Below, piece after piece: positions 13,901 through 25,436 of a stretch of 64,000 nucleotides of DNA. The notes under the pieces were generated by a model. That model was given only the letters and a program-made list of their open reading frames with translations, had not been told where the DNA came from and did not search any database. This DNA comes from Leptasterias polaris (Eukaryota; Echinodermata; Asteroidea; Forcipulatida; Asteriidae). Made by a program: the position numbers and the translations under genes. Positions within the stretch are counted from its first letter, which is position 1, and each line of letters opens with the position of its first letter. The stretch is taken from contig JAZGTN010000058.1 in the NCBI GenBank assembly GCA_037783415.1, positions 4,562,001-4,626,000 of the forward strand. The letters run 5' to 3'.

Positions 13901-16900
13901 TACTGATGATACTGATGATACTGATGATACTGATGATACTGATGATACTGATGATACTGATGATACTGATGATACTGATGATACTGATGATACTGATGAT
14001 ACTGATGATACTGATGATACTGATGATACTGATGATACTGATGATACTGATGATACTGATGATACTGATGATACTGATGATACTGATGATACTGATGATA
14101 CTGATGATACTGATGATACTGATGATACTGATGATACTGATGATACTGATGATACTGATGATACTGATGATACTGATGATACTGATGATACTGATGATAC
14201 TGATGATACTGATGATACTGATGATACTGATGATACTGATGATACTGATGATACTGATGATACTGATGATACTGATGATACTGATGATACTGATGATACT
14301 GATGATACTGATGATACTGATGATACTGATGATACTGATGATACTGATGATACTGATGATACTGATGATACTGATGATACTGATGATACTGATGATACTG
14401 ATGATACTGATGATACTGATGATACTGATGATACTGATGATACTGATGATACTGATGATACTGATGATACTGATGATACTGATGATACTGATGATACTGA
14501 TGATACTGATGATACTGATGATACTGATGATACTGATGATACTGATGATACTGATGATACTGATGATACTGATGATACTGATGATACTGATGATACTGAT
14601 GATACTGATGATACTGATGATACTGATGATACTGATGATACTGATGATACTGATGATACTGATGATACTGATGATACTGATGATACTGATGATACTGATG
14701 ATACTGATGATACTGATGATACTGATGATACTGATGATACTGATGATACTGATGATACTGATGATACTGATGATACTGATGATACTGATGATACTGATGA
14801 TACTGATGATACTGATGATACTGATGATACTGATGATACTGATGATACTGATGATACTGATGATACTGATGATACTGATGATACTGATGATACTGATGAT
14901 ACTGATGATACTGATGATACTGATGATACTGATGATACTGATGATACTGATGATACTGATGATACTGATGATACTGATGATACTGATGATACTGATGATA
15001 CTGATGATACTGATGATACTGATGATACTGATGATACTGATGATACTGATGATACTGATGATACTGATGATACTGATGATACTGATGATACTGATGATAC
15101 TGATGATACTGATGATACTGATGATACTGATGATACTGATGATACTGATGATACTGATGATACTGATGATACTGATGATACTGATGATACTGATGATACT
15201 GATGATACTGATGATACTGATGATACTGATGATACTGATGATACTGATGATACTGATGATACTGATGATACTGATGATACTGATGATACTGATGATACTG
15301 ATGATACTGATGATACTGATGATACTGATGATACTGATGATACTGATGATACTGATGATACTGATGATACTGATGATACTGATGATACTGATGATACTGA
15401 TGATACTGATGATACTGATGATACTGATGATACTGATGATACTGATGATACTGATGATACTGATGATACTGATGATACTGATGATACTGATGATACTGAT
15501 GATACTGATGATACTGATGATACTGATGATACTGATGATACTGATGATACTGATGATACTGATGATACTGATGATACTGATGATACTGATGATACTGATG
15601 ATACTGATGATACTGATGATACTGATGATACTGATGATACTGATGATACTGATGATACTGATGATACTGATGATACTGATGATACTGATGATACTGATGA
15701 TACTGATGATACTGATGATACTGATGATACTGATGATACTGATGATACTGATGATACTGATGATACTGATGATACTGATGATACTGATGATACTGATGAT
15801 ACTGATGATACTGATGATACTGATGATACTGATGATACTGATGATACTGATGATACTGATGATACTGATGATACTGATGATACTGATGATACTGATGATA
15901 CTGATGATACTGATGATACTGATGATACTGATGATACTGATGATACTGATGATACTGATGATACTGATGATACTGATGATACTGATGATACTGATGATAC
16001 TGATGATACTGATGATACTGATGATACTGATGATACTGATGATACTGATGATACTGATGATACTGATGATACTGATGATACTGATGATACTGATGATACT
16101 GATGATACTGATGATACTGATGATACTGATGATACTGATGATACTGATGATACTGATGATACTGATGATACTGATGATACTGATGATACTGATGATACTG
16201 ATGATACTGATGATACTGATGATACTGATGATACTGATGATACTGATGATACTGATGATACTGATGATACTGATGATACTGATGATACTGATGATACTGA
16301 TGATACTGATGATACTGATGATACTGATGATACTGATGATACTGATGATACTGATGATACTGATGATACTGATGATACTGATGATACTGATGATACTGAT
16401 GATACTGATGATACTGATGATACTGATGATACTGATGATACTGATGATACTGATGATACTGATGATACTGATGATACTGATGATACTGATGATACTGATG
16501 ATACTGATGATACTGATGATACTGATGATACTGATGATACTGATGATACTGATGATACTGATGATACTGATGATACTGATGATACTGATGATACTGATGA
16601 TACTGATGATACTGATGATACTGATGATACTGATGATACTGATGATACTGATGATACTGATGATACTGATGATACTGATGATACTGATGATACTGATGAT
16701 ACTGATGATACTGATGATACTGATGATACTGATGATACTGATGATACTGATGATACTGATGATACTGATGATACTGATGATACTGATGATACTGATGATA
16801 CTGATGATACTGATGATACTGATGATACTGATGATACTGATGATACTGATGATACTGATGATACTGATGATACTGATGATACTGATGATACTGATGATAC

Positions 16901-17082
16901 TGATGATACTGATGATACTGATGATACTGATGATACTGATGATACTGATGATACTGATGATACTGATGATACTGATGATACTGATGATACTGATGATACT
17001 GATGATACTGATGATACTGATGATACTGATGATACTGATGATACTGATGATACTGATGATACTGATGATACTGATGATACTT
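10936..17082. repeat. 9-bp tandem array, about 6.1 kb
   Basis: About 680 copies of ctgatgata run almost without interruption after about 10968. One internal block of 19 units (13210-13380) carries cggatgata instead, with clean edges. All frames without a stop stay open for more than 2,100 codons on both strands, which is a property of the 9-bp unit and not evidence of coding. The array ends in an (ataatt)-like stretch at 17083-17112. Confidence 0.97.
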
Positions 17083-17114
17083 ATAATTATAATAATTATA
17101 ATAATTATAATTAT

Positions 17115-18053
17115 TCCTGAGTCCAGAGATATTGAACAACTTCCCGGATTTAAAAACTCACAACAAATTTTCAAGATTTATCAACAAACTTATAATAGGG
17201 CCCTACTCCTCGAGTCCAGATACATCAATCAACTTCTAAAATTCCTTGAGTCCAGATTCATCAATAAACCTCTAATACTCTGAGTCCAGATTTATCAATA
17301 AACTTATAATATTCCTGGAGACCAGATTCATCAATAAACTTATAATAATATTCTTGTAGTCAAGATTCGTCGATAAACTTCTTATATTCCTTGAGTCTAG
17401 ATTCATCAATAAACTGGAGACCAGATTCGACGATAAATTTATAATATTCATGGAGTCCAGATTCATCAGAAAACTTCTAATATTCTTGTAGTCAAGATTC
17501 GTCGATAAACTTGCAATATTCCCTAAGACCAGATTCATCAATAAACTTCTAATATTCTGGAGTCCAGAATCATCAATAAACTTCTAATATTCTTGTAGTC
17601 AAGATTTGTTGATAAACTTCTAATATTCCTGGAGACCAGATTCATCAATAAACTTCTAATATTCCTGAAGACCAGATTCGACGATAAATCTATAATATTC
17701 ATGGAGTCCAGATTTATCAATAAAATTCTAATATTCTTGTTGTAAAGATTCGTCGATAAACTTGTAATATTCCTGGAGACCAGATTCATCAATAAACTTG
17801 TAATATTCCTGGAGTCCAGATTCATCAATAAACTTCTTATATTCTGGAGTCAAGATTCGTCGATAAACTTGCAATATTCCCTAAGACCAGATTCATCAAT
17901 AAACTTCTAATATTCCTGGAGTCCAGATTCGACAATAAACTTCTAATATTCCTGGAGTCGAGATTCGTCAATAAACTTTTAGTATTCCTTGAATCCAGAT
18001 TGATCAATAAACGTGTAATATTCCTGGAGACCAGATTCATCAATAAACGTGTA
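17115..18053. repeat. 36-bp satellite, left part
   Basis: Degenerate 36-bp monomers of the type attcctggagtccagattc plus atcaataaacttctaat. The 36-bp period gives 12-residue open frames on the minus strand that I regard as non-coding. The array is interrupted at 18053/18054 by the Ngaro element and resumes at 25837. Confidence 0.93.
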
Positions 18054-18973
18054 TTATACTCAGACAATAACAAAATGCAATAAGCTTAGCCAATATGTGA
18101 TTTTTCGCCACAGCTTGACACTGCAATTTATTTAAGTGCTATTCATACCTGCAATTAAATGCCAAAATTAATAACACTATTTAAACAACAATTTGTAAAA
18201 TGGCAAGGAGCCGGATACCAGACATAGGGCAAAACCGGCTGACAGACAAACAAAACATACATGTAACAATGGACAACCATAAACACAGTGGCCACACCAA
18301 GGACTACCACGCCCTTACCAAAGTGGCCACACCAACAACAAAAGTGACCACACCAAGGACTATACCAAGCCCTTTTACCAAAGTGGCCACAAAAAGGATT
18401 ACCACGCCCTCACCAAAGTGACCACACCAAGGACAATCAAGCCCTTTTACCAAAGTGGCCACACCAAGGGGGGTACCACATCCTTACCAACATAAAACAC
18501 AGCTGAGCTAGGACAACCACGCTCAGGTGTATCCACACATGAACATTGTGGGGGTCTAGTGACCCCAATACAGTTCAAAAACATGTCACGCACCTTGCCT
18601 GAACCATTCACCTATGCACACTGTGCATCTATCAATGAAGTATTTAAAAAGTCCTACATAAAAATGCTATTCCCCAAGTTGGAAAACGAGGGGGAAGAAT
18701 GGCCCCGGCGGAACCGCCGGGCACCCTAAATCTAACTTTACCATTAATTATAAGTGATAAAAAGAGAGAAGTGTATCCCAGTCCTAGTAACACATCATAA
18801 ATTCCCCAAGTTGGAAAACGAGGGGGACAGGTAAGATAGCCCGACCGAAACACGGATGGCACTATCGTAAGAAAAATTACATAACCTTGGCCATTACAAC
18901 TAGAAATTACGTGATACAATTTTTTCTACAAATGAAATTATAATACATTTACTATTTTCTGCGAAAAACTGCC
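18054..18973 (-). repeat. Ngaro split repeat B2 (outer)
   Basis: Matches 19412-20342 almost base for base, except for a 10-bp insertion (tcattttctg) in B1 near its inner end and one extra A in B1. It contains short internal repeats (ccacaccaaggac, aaagtggcc). A 73-codon open frame at 18200-18421 on the plus strand is part of this repeat and is probably non-coding. Confidence 0.9.
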
Positions 18974-19011
18974 CTTTCAAAGGTGGAGCAATAGGGGAGG
19001 AGGCGGGTTAT

Positions 19012-19411
19012 AAAGTTTGGCTTCAATCACAAGCTGTGACAAAGTGACGCTAAGCAAGACAAATTTCCCTCCAAAAAGGTTAACAAGCGACTTGCCAATA
19101 TTATGCTCTCATTGGCTGACCTTTCTAACTTAAGGACCAATCAAATCGTTTTCGCCGCTACGGCTATGCTGATTGGTTGTTGGCCCGAACATCTGGACCC
19201 CCTAAACCAGTATAAATAGCTTCACACATCACAATTGCCAGAATGGGCCAGCACGTCCAACCGTTAACACACCACAGTACATGCACATTAGCCTGATCCA
19301 TCACGTATGCACGGCAACAGCCGATCCAATCCAAGCATGAACGCACAGACCAGGAAATGTGATATGGTATGCTGAGTATAAAGCATTTGATCATAAAATT
19401 GATAAAATGAA
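19012..19411 (-). repeat. Ngaro split repeat A2
   Basis: A 400-bp segment that matches A1 at 25437-25836. It abuts B1 exactly at 19411/19412. A 38-bp spacer (18974-19011) separates it from B2. Confidence 0.92.
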
Positions 19412-20342
19412 TTATACTCAGACAATAACAAAATGCAATAAGCTTAGCCAATATGTGATTTTTCGCCACAGCTTGACACTGCAATTTATTTAAGTGCTAT
19501 TCATACCTGCAATTAAATGCCAAAATTAATAACACTATTTAAAACAACAATTTGTAAAATGGCAAGGAGCCGGATACCAGACATAGGGCAAAACCGGCTG
19601 ACAGACAAACAAAACATACATGTAACAATGGACAACCATAAACACAGTGGCCACACCAAGGACTACCACGCCCTTACCAAAGTGGCCACACCAACAACAA
19701 AAGTGACCACACCAAGGACTATACCAAGCCCTTTTACCAAAGTGGCCACAAAAAGGATTACCACGCCCTCACCAAAGTGACCACACCAAGGACAATCAAG
19801 CCCTTTTACCAAAGTGGCCACACCAAGGGGGGTACCACATCCTTACCAACATAAAACACAGCTGAGCTAGGACAACCACGCTCAGGTGTATCCACACATG
19901 AACATTGTGGGGGTCTAGTGACCCCAATACAGTTCAAAAACATGTCACGCACCTTGCCTGAACCATTCACCTATGCACACTGTGCATCTATCAATGAAGT
20001 ATTTAAAAAGTCCTACATAAAAATGCTATTCCCCAAGTTGGAAAACGAGGGGGAAGAATGGCCCCGGCGGAACCGCCGGGCACCCTAAATCTAACTTTAC
20101 CATTAATTATAAGTGATAAAAAGAGAGAAGTGTATCCCAGTCCTAGTAACACATCATAAATTCCCCAAGTTGGAAAACGAGGGGGACAGGTAAGATAGCC
20201 CGACCGAAACACGGATGGCACTATCGTAAGAAAAATTACATAACCTTGGCCATTACAACTAGAAATTACGTGATACAATTTTTTCTACAAATGAAATTAT
20301 AATACATTTACTATTTTCTGTCATTTTCTGCGAAAAACTGCC
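19412..20342 (-). repeat. Ngaro split repeat B1 (inner)
   Basis: Inner copy of the B repeat, immediately downstream of the coding region. The A2-B1 junction at 19411/19412 is the inverse counterpart of the element ends, consistent with replication through a circular intermediate as known for DIRS-order elements. Confidence 0.92.
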
Positions 20343-20392
20343 AAACGTGCAACGCACGCCCCAAGAAAAGTGACAGTACCTCAAACAAAAAA

Positions 20393-20959
20393 TTAACAAG
20401 TTCCCATTGAAAGATTATTAATGCAGTCAGCGAAATTGTCACAAAACATGGCATTGCCAGCCTCGGATAGATGGACCCCATCAAACCTATACAAAGACAA
20501 TTCCAACCACTTGAACTGTGGATGACGCAAAATCATGCACCCATGTCGCTGGCAGCAGGTGCGCATCCATCGATTAATCTTTTTACGCTGCTGCTCCATG
20601 CCCTTCTGCGAATGAGCCCAAAAATAAAAAACCCGCGGTAAAATTTCTGACCAAAAAACAACAGTAGTTGGAAACTGATCCCGAATTTCACTCATGAAAA
20701 TTGAAATTGATTGGCGAATGGAATACACATCAATAGTGAGTAGGTCATTTGTACCAAGATGGATAATAAGCACCGCTGGTGGAGGGGCATTTTTGGGCAT
20801 AGATGAAAGTAGGGACGACAGGTCACTTAACCTTGCTCCGCCTCTACCCCGCCACAGCACAGGAACCGCACCGACTGCCAGTGAGCGCTGGGCCCAACGA
20901 ACCAATGAATCCCCAACAATCCACACGCTACCTGCACAAATCCGAGAGAGATAACCCAA
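20393..20959 (-). CDS. SGNH/GDSL-type hydrolase of the Ngaro element
   Basis: About 188 residues of an SGNH hydrolase. It has the block I serine in GDSL near the N-terminus (WIVGDSLVRWA), a block III GTNDL, and a C-terminal DGVHLSEAG giving the catalytic Asp and His. Family members are esterases or lipases. The role in Ngaro elements is not established, and action on membranes or on host modifications is only conjecture. No ATG opens the frame. It is in the same frame as the recombinase upstream and is separated from it by a single TAA (20972-20974) and four codons, so it may be made by readthrough or from another start. The catalytic residues are intact. Confidence 0.8.
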   Translation of the reverse strand: MGYLSRICAGSVWIVGDSLVRWAQRSLAVGAVPVLWRGRGGARLSDLSSLLSSMPKNAPPPAVLIIHLGTNDLLTIDVYSIRQSISIFMSEIRDQFPTTVVFWSEILPRVFYFWAHSQKGMEQQRKKINRWMRTCCQRHGCMILRHPQFKWLELSLYRFDGVHLSEAGNAMFCDNFADCINNLSMGTC

Positions 20960-20971
20960 ATTAATAATGTT

Positions 20972-21952
20972 TTACCCCATACTAGTAATACCAGGTAAAG
21001 TACACACTGCTTCGGGTCTAATATAAGTAAGTGCCGCATCCGAACGCCAACGGCCCATATGCTGAATCTCCTCCAGTGGGACCCCCAAGCTATGAGCAAC
21101 TGTTGCAGCACCGATACGAAAGGAATGGGCCCGAATCCGCAGATCACCCAGTCCACCAAAACCTAGTGCTCTCTGAAGCACTGCATTAAACTGATAACGT
21201 GTTAAAGGTGTTCCACCGAAATGACAAAACAACGGACCCGTGACCAATGGCCGAACCTGGATAAAATCACGTAGTGCCGTAACAGGACAAATTGACTCAT
21301 CATCTGTACCAACTAGTCTGATTACCAAAGGTCGACCTGCCTGATTGTTCTTACATGTGCGAAAAGACACCAGCACTGACCCGCAACCTGTTGAACTAAA
21401 TACAATATCTGAAAGCAGTAACACAGAATCCTGAATATGATTTGCTGAATCGGCAGTAAACTCACCCACTCTCATGAACCCAAAGAATGCACACAACATT
21501 GCCGCCTTGAACAGCAACTCCTCAAAGCGTGAATCACAAACATGAGGTAAAGCCCCCAAAATAGTAATGAGAATTGGTACTGTAATTGGAACCCGAGTAT
21601 CACTCACTCGACGATCCCGACGACAACCCTCCAATAATTTAGAAACCAAAAAATCCTTTGTTGGATCAGAATAACCGTGAAACTTATGATAAAACCCTAC
21701 CCCAGCTACATAAGTGGCTATAGTTGCTGATGCACAACCTTTGAGAGAAAGCCAAGCAATAAATGCTCTAACCATTGCAGAAGTAATAGGCATAGTGGGA
21801 GCCGTCGACCCTTGCCCCATGAAATCCAAGAAAGCATTCCAACCGGTGGAGTAAGTTTTGTAAGAATTCTTGGCAAAAGCAATGGACAACAATCTAGATA
21901 TCTCACCCACTACCAGAGGATTGGAAGAGATGGAATTGGTGTCATCACCCAA
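20972..21952 (-). CDS. Tyrosine recombinase (YR) of the Ngaro element
   Basis: About 326 residues of a phage-integrase-type recombinase. The N-terminal SAM-like core-binding part (YSTGWNAFLDFMG) is followed by the catalytic domain. The first Arg is in FMRVGEFTAD, the HxxR box is HSFRIGAA, then comes the second His region and GRWRSDAALTYIRP with the nucleophilic Tyr. All key residues are present. In Ngaro and DIRS elements this enzyme integrates a circular DNA intermediate without target-site duplication. The frame overlaps the RNase H frame by 43 bp and has no ATG near its 5' end, so expression probably depends on frameshifting or reinitiation from the RT/RNase H reading frame. Confidence 0.9.
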   Translation of the reverse strand: MGDDTNSISSNPLVVGEISRLLSIAFAKNSYKTYSTGWNAFLDFMGQGSTAPTMPITSAMVRAFIAWLSLKGCASATIATYVAGVGFYHKFHGYSDPTKDFLVSKLLEGCRRDRRVSDTRVPITVPILITILGALPHVCDSRFEELLFKAAMLCAFFGFMRVGEFTADSANHIQDSVLLLSDIVFSSTGCGSVLVSFRTCKNNQAGRPLVIRLVGTDDESICPVTALRDFIQVRPLVTGPLFCHFGGTPLTRYQFNAVLQRALGFGGLGDLRIRAHSFRIGAATVAHSLGVPLEEIQHMGRWRSDAALTYIRPEAVCTLPGITSMG

Positions 21953-22490
21953 TCGGCATTCGGAGCTGCAGCCCGAAATCGATCCATCTGAAAACGTGAT
22001 AAAGAATCAGCCAATACATTACAAACCCCAGGGATATGCACTGCCTTAAAAACAATACTGTACTTCAGGCATTGCAGCACAAACAATCTCACAAGATGCA
22101 TTATCCTCTCGCACTGCGATGTTTGGCTGTTGATTATATGAACCACTGCAAAATTATCAGAGCGGAATCGGACCCGCCGATTTGCCAGCAAGGGACCCCA
22201 GCACAACACAGCAACCAGCAAGGGAAAAAATTCAAGAAATGCAATGGAAGGCTGCTGATGAATTAAGCATGAAGGCCAGCGACCTTGCACCCACTTGCCT
22301 TTAAAAAAGGCACCATACCCTACAGAGGCAGCTGCGTCCGTATACAGCTCTACTGAATCGTCCCACGCACAGGCCGAAATTGGGGACACACCATTGAAGT
22401 TGTCCAAGAACTCCAACCACATAAGCAAATCCAACTTAGCCCCTTTCGACAAACGCACCCTGTGGTGAGGCCTAGTGAGCCCCCGAGAGA
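21910..22490 (-). CDS. RNase H domain of the Ngaro polyprotein
   Basis: RNase H-like domain that follows RT. The acidic residues are seen in ELYTDAAAS, in LEFFPLLVAV (Glu), in RFRSDNFAVV and in NVLADSLSR. It removes the RNA strand during reverse transcription. The first ATG in this frame is at 22456-22458, but similarity continues upstream (RVRLSKGAKLDLLMWLEFL) to the point near 22490 where the RT frame shifts. It therefore belongs to one polyprotein with RT, interrupted by an indel in a GA repeat. The 3' end overlaps the YR frame. Confidence 0.85.
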
Positions 22491-23555
22491 GAGAGCAATT
22501 AGTCTTCTCAAAAAGGCCCTACCAGGAGACACTGCCTTGCAAACAAAGTTCAAGGAACCAACAAGTGATTGCAGTTCAACAAGGGAAATTTTAGTCTTAC
22601 CCAGTGCGGCATGAATTTTGCTGCAGAGTGCACGAATTTTCACTAAAGGCACCCTAACTTGCTGGGAAACAGTTTCAATCTCTAAACCCAAATAAGTTAT
22701 AACTTGAACTGGACCAACAGTCTTTTCCTGTGCTAGGGGCACGCCCAACTTTTCACATATATCTGTAAAGGCTGAAAGTGCCTCCCCAGAGGACCCAAAG
22801 GAGGTTCCAATAAACAAAAAATCATCCAAATAATGAGTAACAAACTGTGATTGGATAATCAGCTTAACCTGAAATTCTAAAAATGTACTGAACATTTCAA
22901 AAAGGGAACAGGAAATAGAACAGCCCATAGGCAAGCATTTGTCATAATAAAATAATCCATCAAAAGTGAAACCCAACAAGTCATAATCCTCCGGGTGCAC
23001 AGGGAGCAGTCTGAATGCGGATTTAATGTCAGATTTCGCCAGCCAAGCACCCTTACCCGCATGCATGACAAGATCAACTGCCGTGTCAAAGGAAGCATAA
23101 TGTACAATACATTGATCACGCGGAATAAAATCGTTAATTGACCCACCTATTTTGGGGTGGGATAAATGATGAATTAGCCTAAATGCACATGGCTCTTGTT
23201 TAGGCACAAGACCAATCGGCGAACACTGCAGGTTAGGCAAAGGACGGGTAGCAAATGGGCCTGCAATACGGCCTAAACTTATTTCTTTAGCGATTTTTCC
23301 ACGCACAATTTGCGGGTGCTGTGCGGCAGAAGGTAAACAAACTGAATCCCTACACACCCGTGGACCTAAATAACCAATATGAAAACCATGAGTAAAACCG
23401 TCAAGTAATACAGAAACTGCCTTTTTATCAGGGTAACGTTCTAACCAGTCACGCAACACAAAAAGCTTAATTGGCGTTGTAGGCACGAAAATTGGCAGGC
23501 TTACCCGTCGCCGCTGCTGGCAAACTTGCTTGCTGGCCTTTCGGCTTTCCGCCAT
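22350..23555 (-). CDS. Reverse transcriptase of the Ngaro element
   Basis: About 355 residues of real RT homology. Motif A is KSDIKSAFRLLP (first catalytic Asp), the next block is CLPMGCSISC, and the YxDD box is YLDDFLFIG. The thumb region follows with LGLEIETVSQQV. It copies the element RNA into DNA. The ATG at 23555 overlaps the end of gag by 89 bp in another frame. After about 22490 the frame runs into unrelated residues because of an apparent indel in a CT/GA microsatellite, and the RNase H domain continues in the neighbouring frame. The last 45 or so residues of this frame are therefore not native. Confidence 0.88.
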   Translation of the reverse strand: MAESRKASKQVCQQRRRVSLPIFVPTTPIKLFVLRDWLERYPDKKAVSVLLDGFTHGFHIGYLGPRVCRDSVCLPSAAQHPQIVRGKIAKEISLGRIAGPFATRPLPNLQCSPIGLVPKQEPCAFRLIHHLSHPKIGGSINDFIPRDQCIVHYASFDTAVDLVMHAGKGAWLAKSDIKSAFRLLPVHPEDYDLLGFTFDGLFYYDKCLPMGCSISCSLFEMFSTFLEFQVKLIIQSQFVTHYLDDFLFIGTSFGSSGEALSAFTDICEKLGVPLAQEKTVGPVQVITYLGLEIETVSQQVRVPLVKIRALCSKIHAALGKTKISLVELQSLVGSLNFVCKAVSPGRAFLRRLIALSLGGSLGLTTGCVCRKGLSWICLCGWSSWTTSMVCPQFRPVRGTIQ

Positions 23556-24678
23556 TTTGCGTCATTGGCGCCCGCTTACCAAACGCACGCCTACCATTGA
23601 GCGAGCGGTCACCAGCGAAACTAGCAGCGGCTGCAGACTGCCTGTTACCCTGGCTACCACCAGAGCGACACGTAGGAGCGCCATGACCTGGGCGGAGGCA
23701 AACGCTACACTTATGGGCATATCTGCAGTGACTGTATTGGCAGCCACGCACCCTGTTGAATGCATAGCAAACACCACTGCCTCGATCATTGTTATTGTTG
23801 CGGCAATAGTTAGCATTGCCAAATTGGGTTGTGTTCATGTTACCCGCAAAAGTACTGGCACTGGACCGGAATGACGCTGATGCGGCTACCGTTACCCAAA
23901 GCTCCATGTCCATGTCGCCCCAGCTAGTGCCAGGATCGGCCGCCTTGCGTAGCCTAAATTGCTCATCATAAGCCCTCCAACTCGGCCCGGGAAACTGAGC
24001 AGCGGCCAAACGGATTGTCTCGGCATATTGCAGTAACTCTCCCGCCCGAGCTGGGTGTTTTTCCAAATATATGGCCATAAAAACATGAAAAGCCGAAACC
24101 CACTTATCCAGAGTATCAATTTTTACTCTAGGCTGCACAGCTGGCCTGAGTACCATGTTACCCCCTTCATTGATTGCAAAAACCATCTCTGATTGCTGCT
24201 GGGTAGCCAAGAGTTGAACAGTGTTTCCATGTAACAACTGAGAAAAATCAATATACTCTCCGTCCCAAATTTTTTGCTTGGTAGCAGACGGAATTGCAAG
24301 GCCCAGTGATTTACCCTTATTGTAACTTGGAACCGCCGGTGGCAAGCCAGCTTGGCTAGGCAAGCTTACAGTCAACCCATGAGGCAGAGTATCCGGCTTG
24401 TCTGTTGGCCTACCTGCTAATATTGTACCCTGGGCATTTATATTATTATTATCACCATTAACAAACAACTCACCACCCGGACCGTCATTACCGCGGTCTC
24501 TTCCTTGGCCTGCTGATGTCGATGGTGACGAGTTGGCAGTCGCCCCGGACTCTGCCGCTTGTGCTACAGAACCGGTGGCCGTTGCAGCACCGGTTGCTCG
24601 TTGCCTCTTGGGCGGCGGCACTCCACCTCCTTCAGCAAATCGTGCGGGTGCACGAACAGCCCGCTTCGAACGCGGCAT
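23467..24678 (-). CDS. Gag-like nucleic-acid-binding protein of the Ngaro element
   Basis: A 403-residue protein starting MPRSKRAVRAP. The N-terminal 130 residues are Ala/Gly/Ser-rich with basic clusters. A helical middle part (EYIDFSQLLHG to GDMDMELWVTVAA) resembles DIRS-order Gag cores. Near the C-terminus is a CCCH-like motif (C-x8-C-x4-C-x3-H), immediately followed by a CCHC zinc knuckle CSVCLRPGHGAPTC. Gag proteins package the RNA. The start is well placed as the first ATG downstream of the A1 repeat. Its end overlaps the RT start. Confidence 0.82.
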   Translation of the reverse strand: MPRSKRAVRAPARFAEGGGVPPPKRQRATGAATATGSVAQAAESGATANSSPSTSAGQGRDRGNDGPGGELFVNGDNNNINAQGTILAGRPTDKPDTLPHGLTVSLPSQAGLPPAVPSYNKGKSLGLAIPSATKQKIWDGEYIDFSQLLHGNTVQLLATQQQSEMVFAINEGGNMVLRPAVQPRVKIDTLDKWVSAFHVFMAIYLEKHPARAGELLQYAETIRLAAAQFPGPSWRAYDEQFRLRKAADPGTSWGDMDMELWVTVAASASFRSSASTFAGNMNTTQFGNANYCRNNNNDRGSGVCYAFNRVRGCQYSHCRYAHKCSVCLRPGHGAPTCRSGGSQGNRQSAAAASFAGDRSLNGRRAFGKRAPMTQNGGKPKGQQASLPAAATGKPANFRAYNAN

Positions 24679-24714
24679 GCCGAAAATTAAAGTTCGACGA
24701 ACGTGAAAAGTTCA

Positions 24715-25436
24715 ATTAATGTTCGTGTAGAATTATGAAATAGTTCGTACTGTAGTAGTACTGGTAGACAAATTGAAGGCCGACAAAACTAGTGTTATTT
24801 TAAAGTATAGGGCCTAGTTAAAGTTAAATGACACTGGAGTCCGAAGAACTCGTGGAAACCTGACGACGCAAACAGGAAAAAAGGAGAAGCCGTCCGTCAA
24901 AGTCCGTAGTCTCCCACCCTGCCGATGAGCCTCATATGAAAGTGGATGAATTCCAGCAAGCACCAAAAGACGACAGCCCCGAACTGACGAATAACTTCAG
25001 TTCAGAAATCCGGCGAATATTCCGCTACCTCCACACCAAGTAGTGAAGCAACACACGAAGACGGAATTATAATTTTAATGTAAACTGCAACAGTGCAAAA
25101 GACGATCTATGTAGCTCCCCCTCAAATGAAATGAAACAGTCACTTTTGCACGACAAAGATCTCCCGCGTACAACGTGTACACCAGACGCCGCCGGGAAAG
25201 ACAAGCCTGCCGTGCACGTAAATACTATGCTCGACGAAAAGCTACAAACTGCAGGAGAACGACGACGCAAAAGTAATCGTTAAAACGATCGCTGCTCAGT
25301 GATAATGTCACTGCCGCTACAAATTAAGAAAATTGGGGGAAGAACCTTCAAAGTTCCACCTACGTGTAAGTTAAAGTAGAACAAAAGATGTACCCAAACA
25401 GTACAAAATCAGACAATTTGCCTTAGCAAATATTAC
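24715..25436 (-). other. Ngaro 5' leader between A1 and gag
   Basis: About 720 bp with no convincing coding sequence. As the segment between the A1 terminal repeat and gag it is the presumed untranslated leader. I saw no primer-binding-site-like tRNA complement, as expected for DIRS-order elements, which do not use LTR-type priming. Confidence 0.5.

Noticed and set aside
10528..17283. Open frames of more than 2,100 codons on both strands
   Set aside because: They are read through a 9-bp microsatellite in several frames and on both strands at once. Low-complexity MIL, IIS or YHQ repeats are not evidence of a protein.
18200..18421. 73-codon frame in the Ngaro B repeats (also at 19517-19780)
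   Set aside because: It lies inside a terminal repeat, on the strand opposite to the element's genes, and consists of short Thr/Lys repeats.
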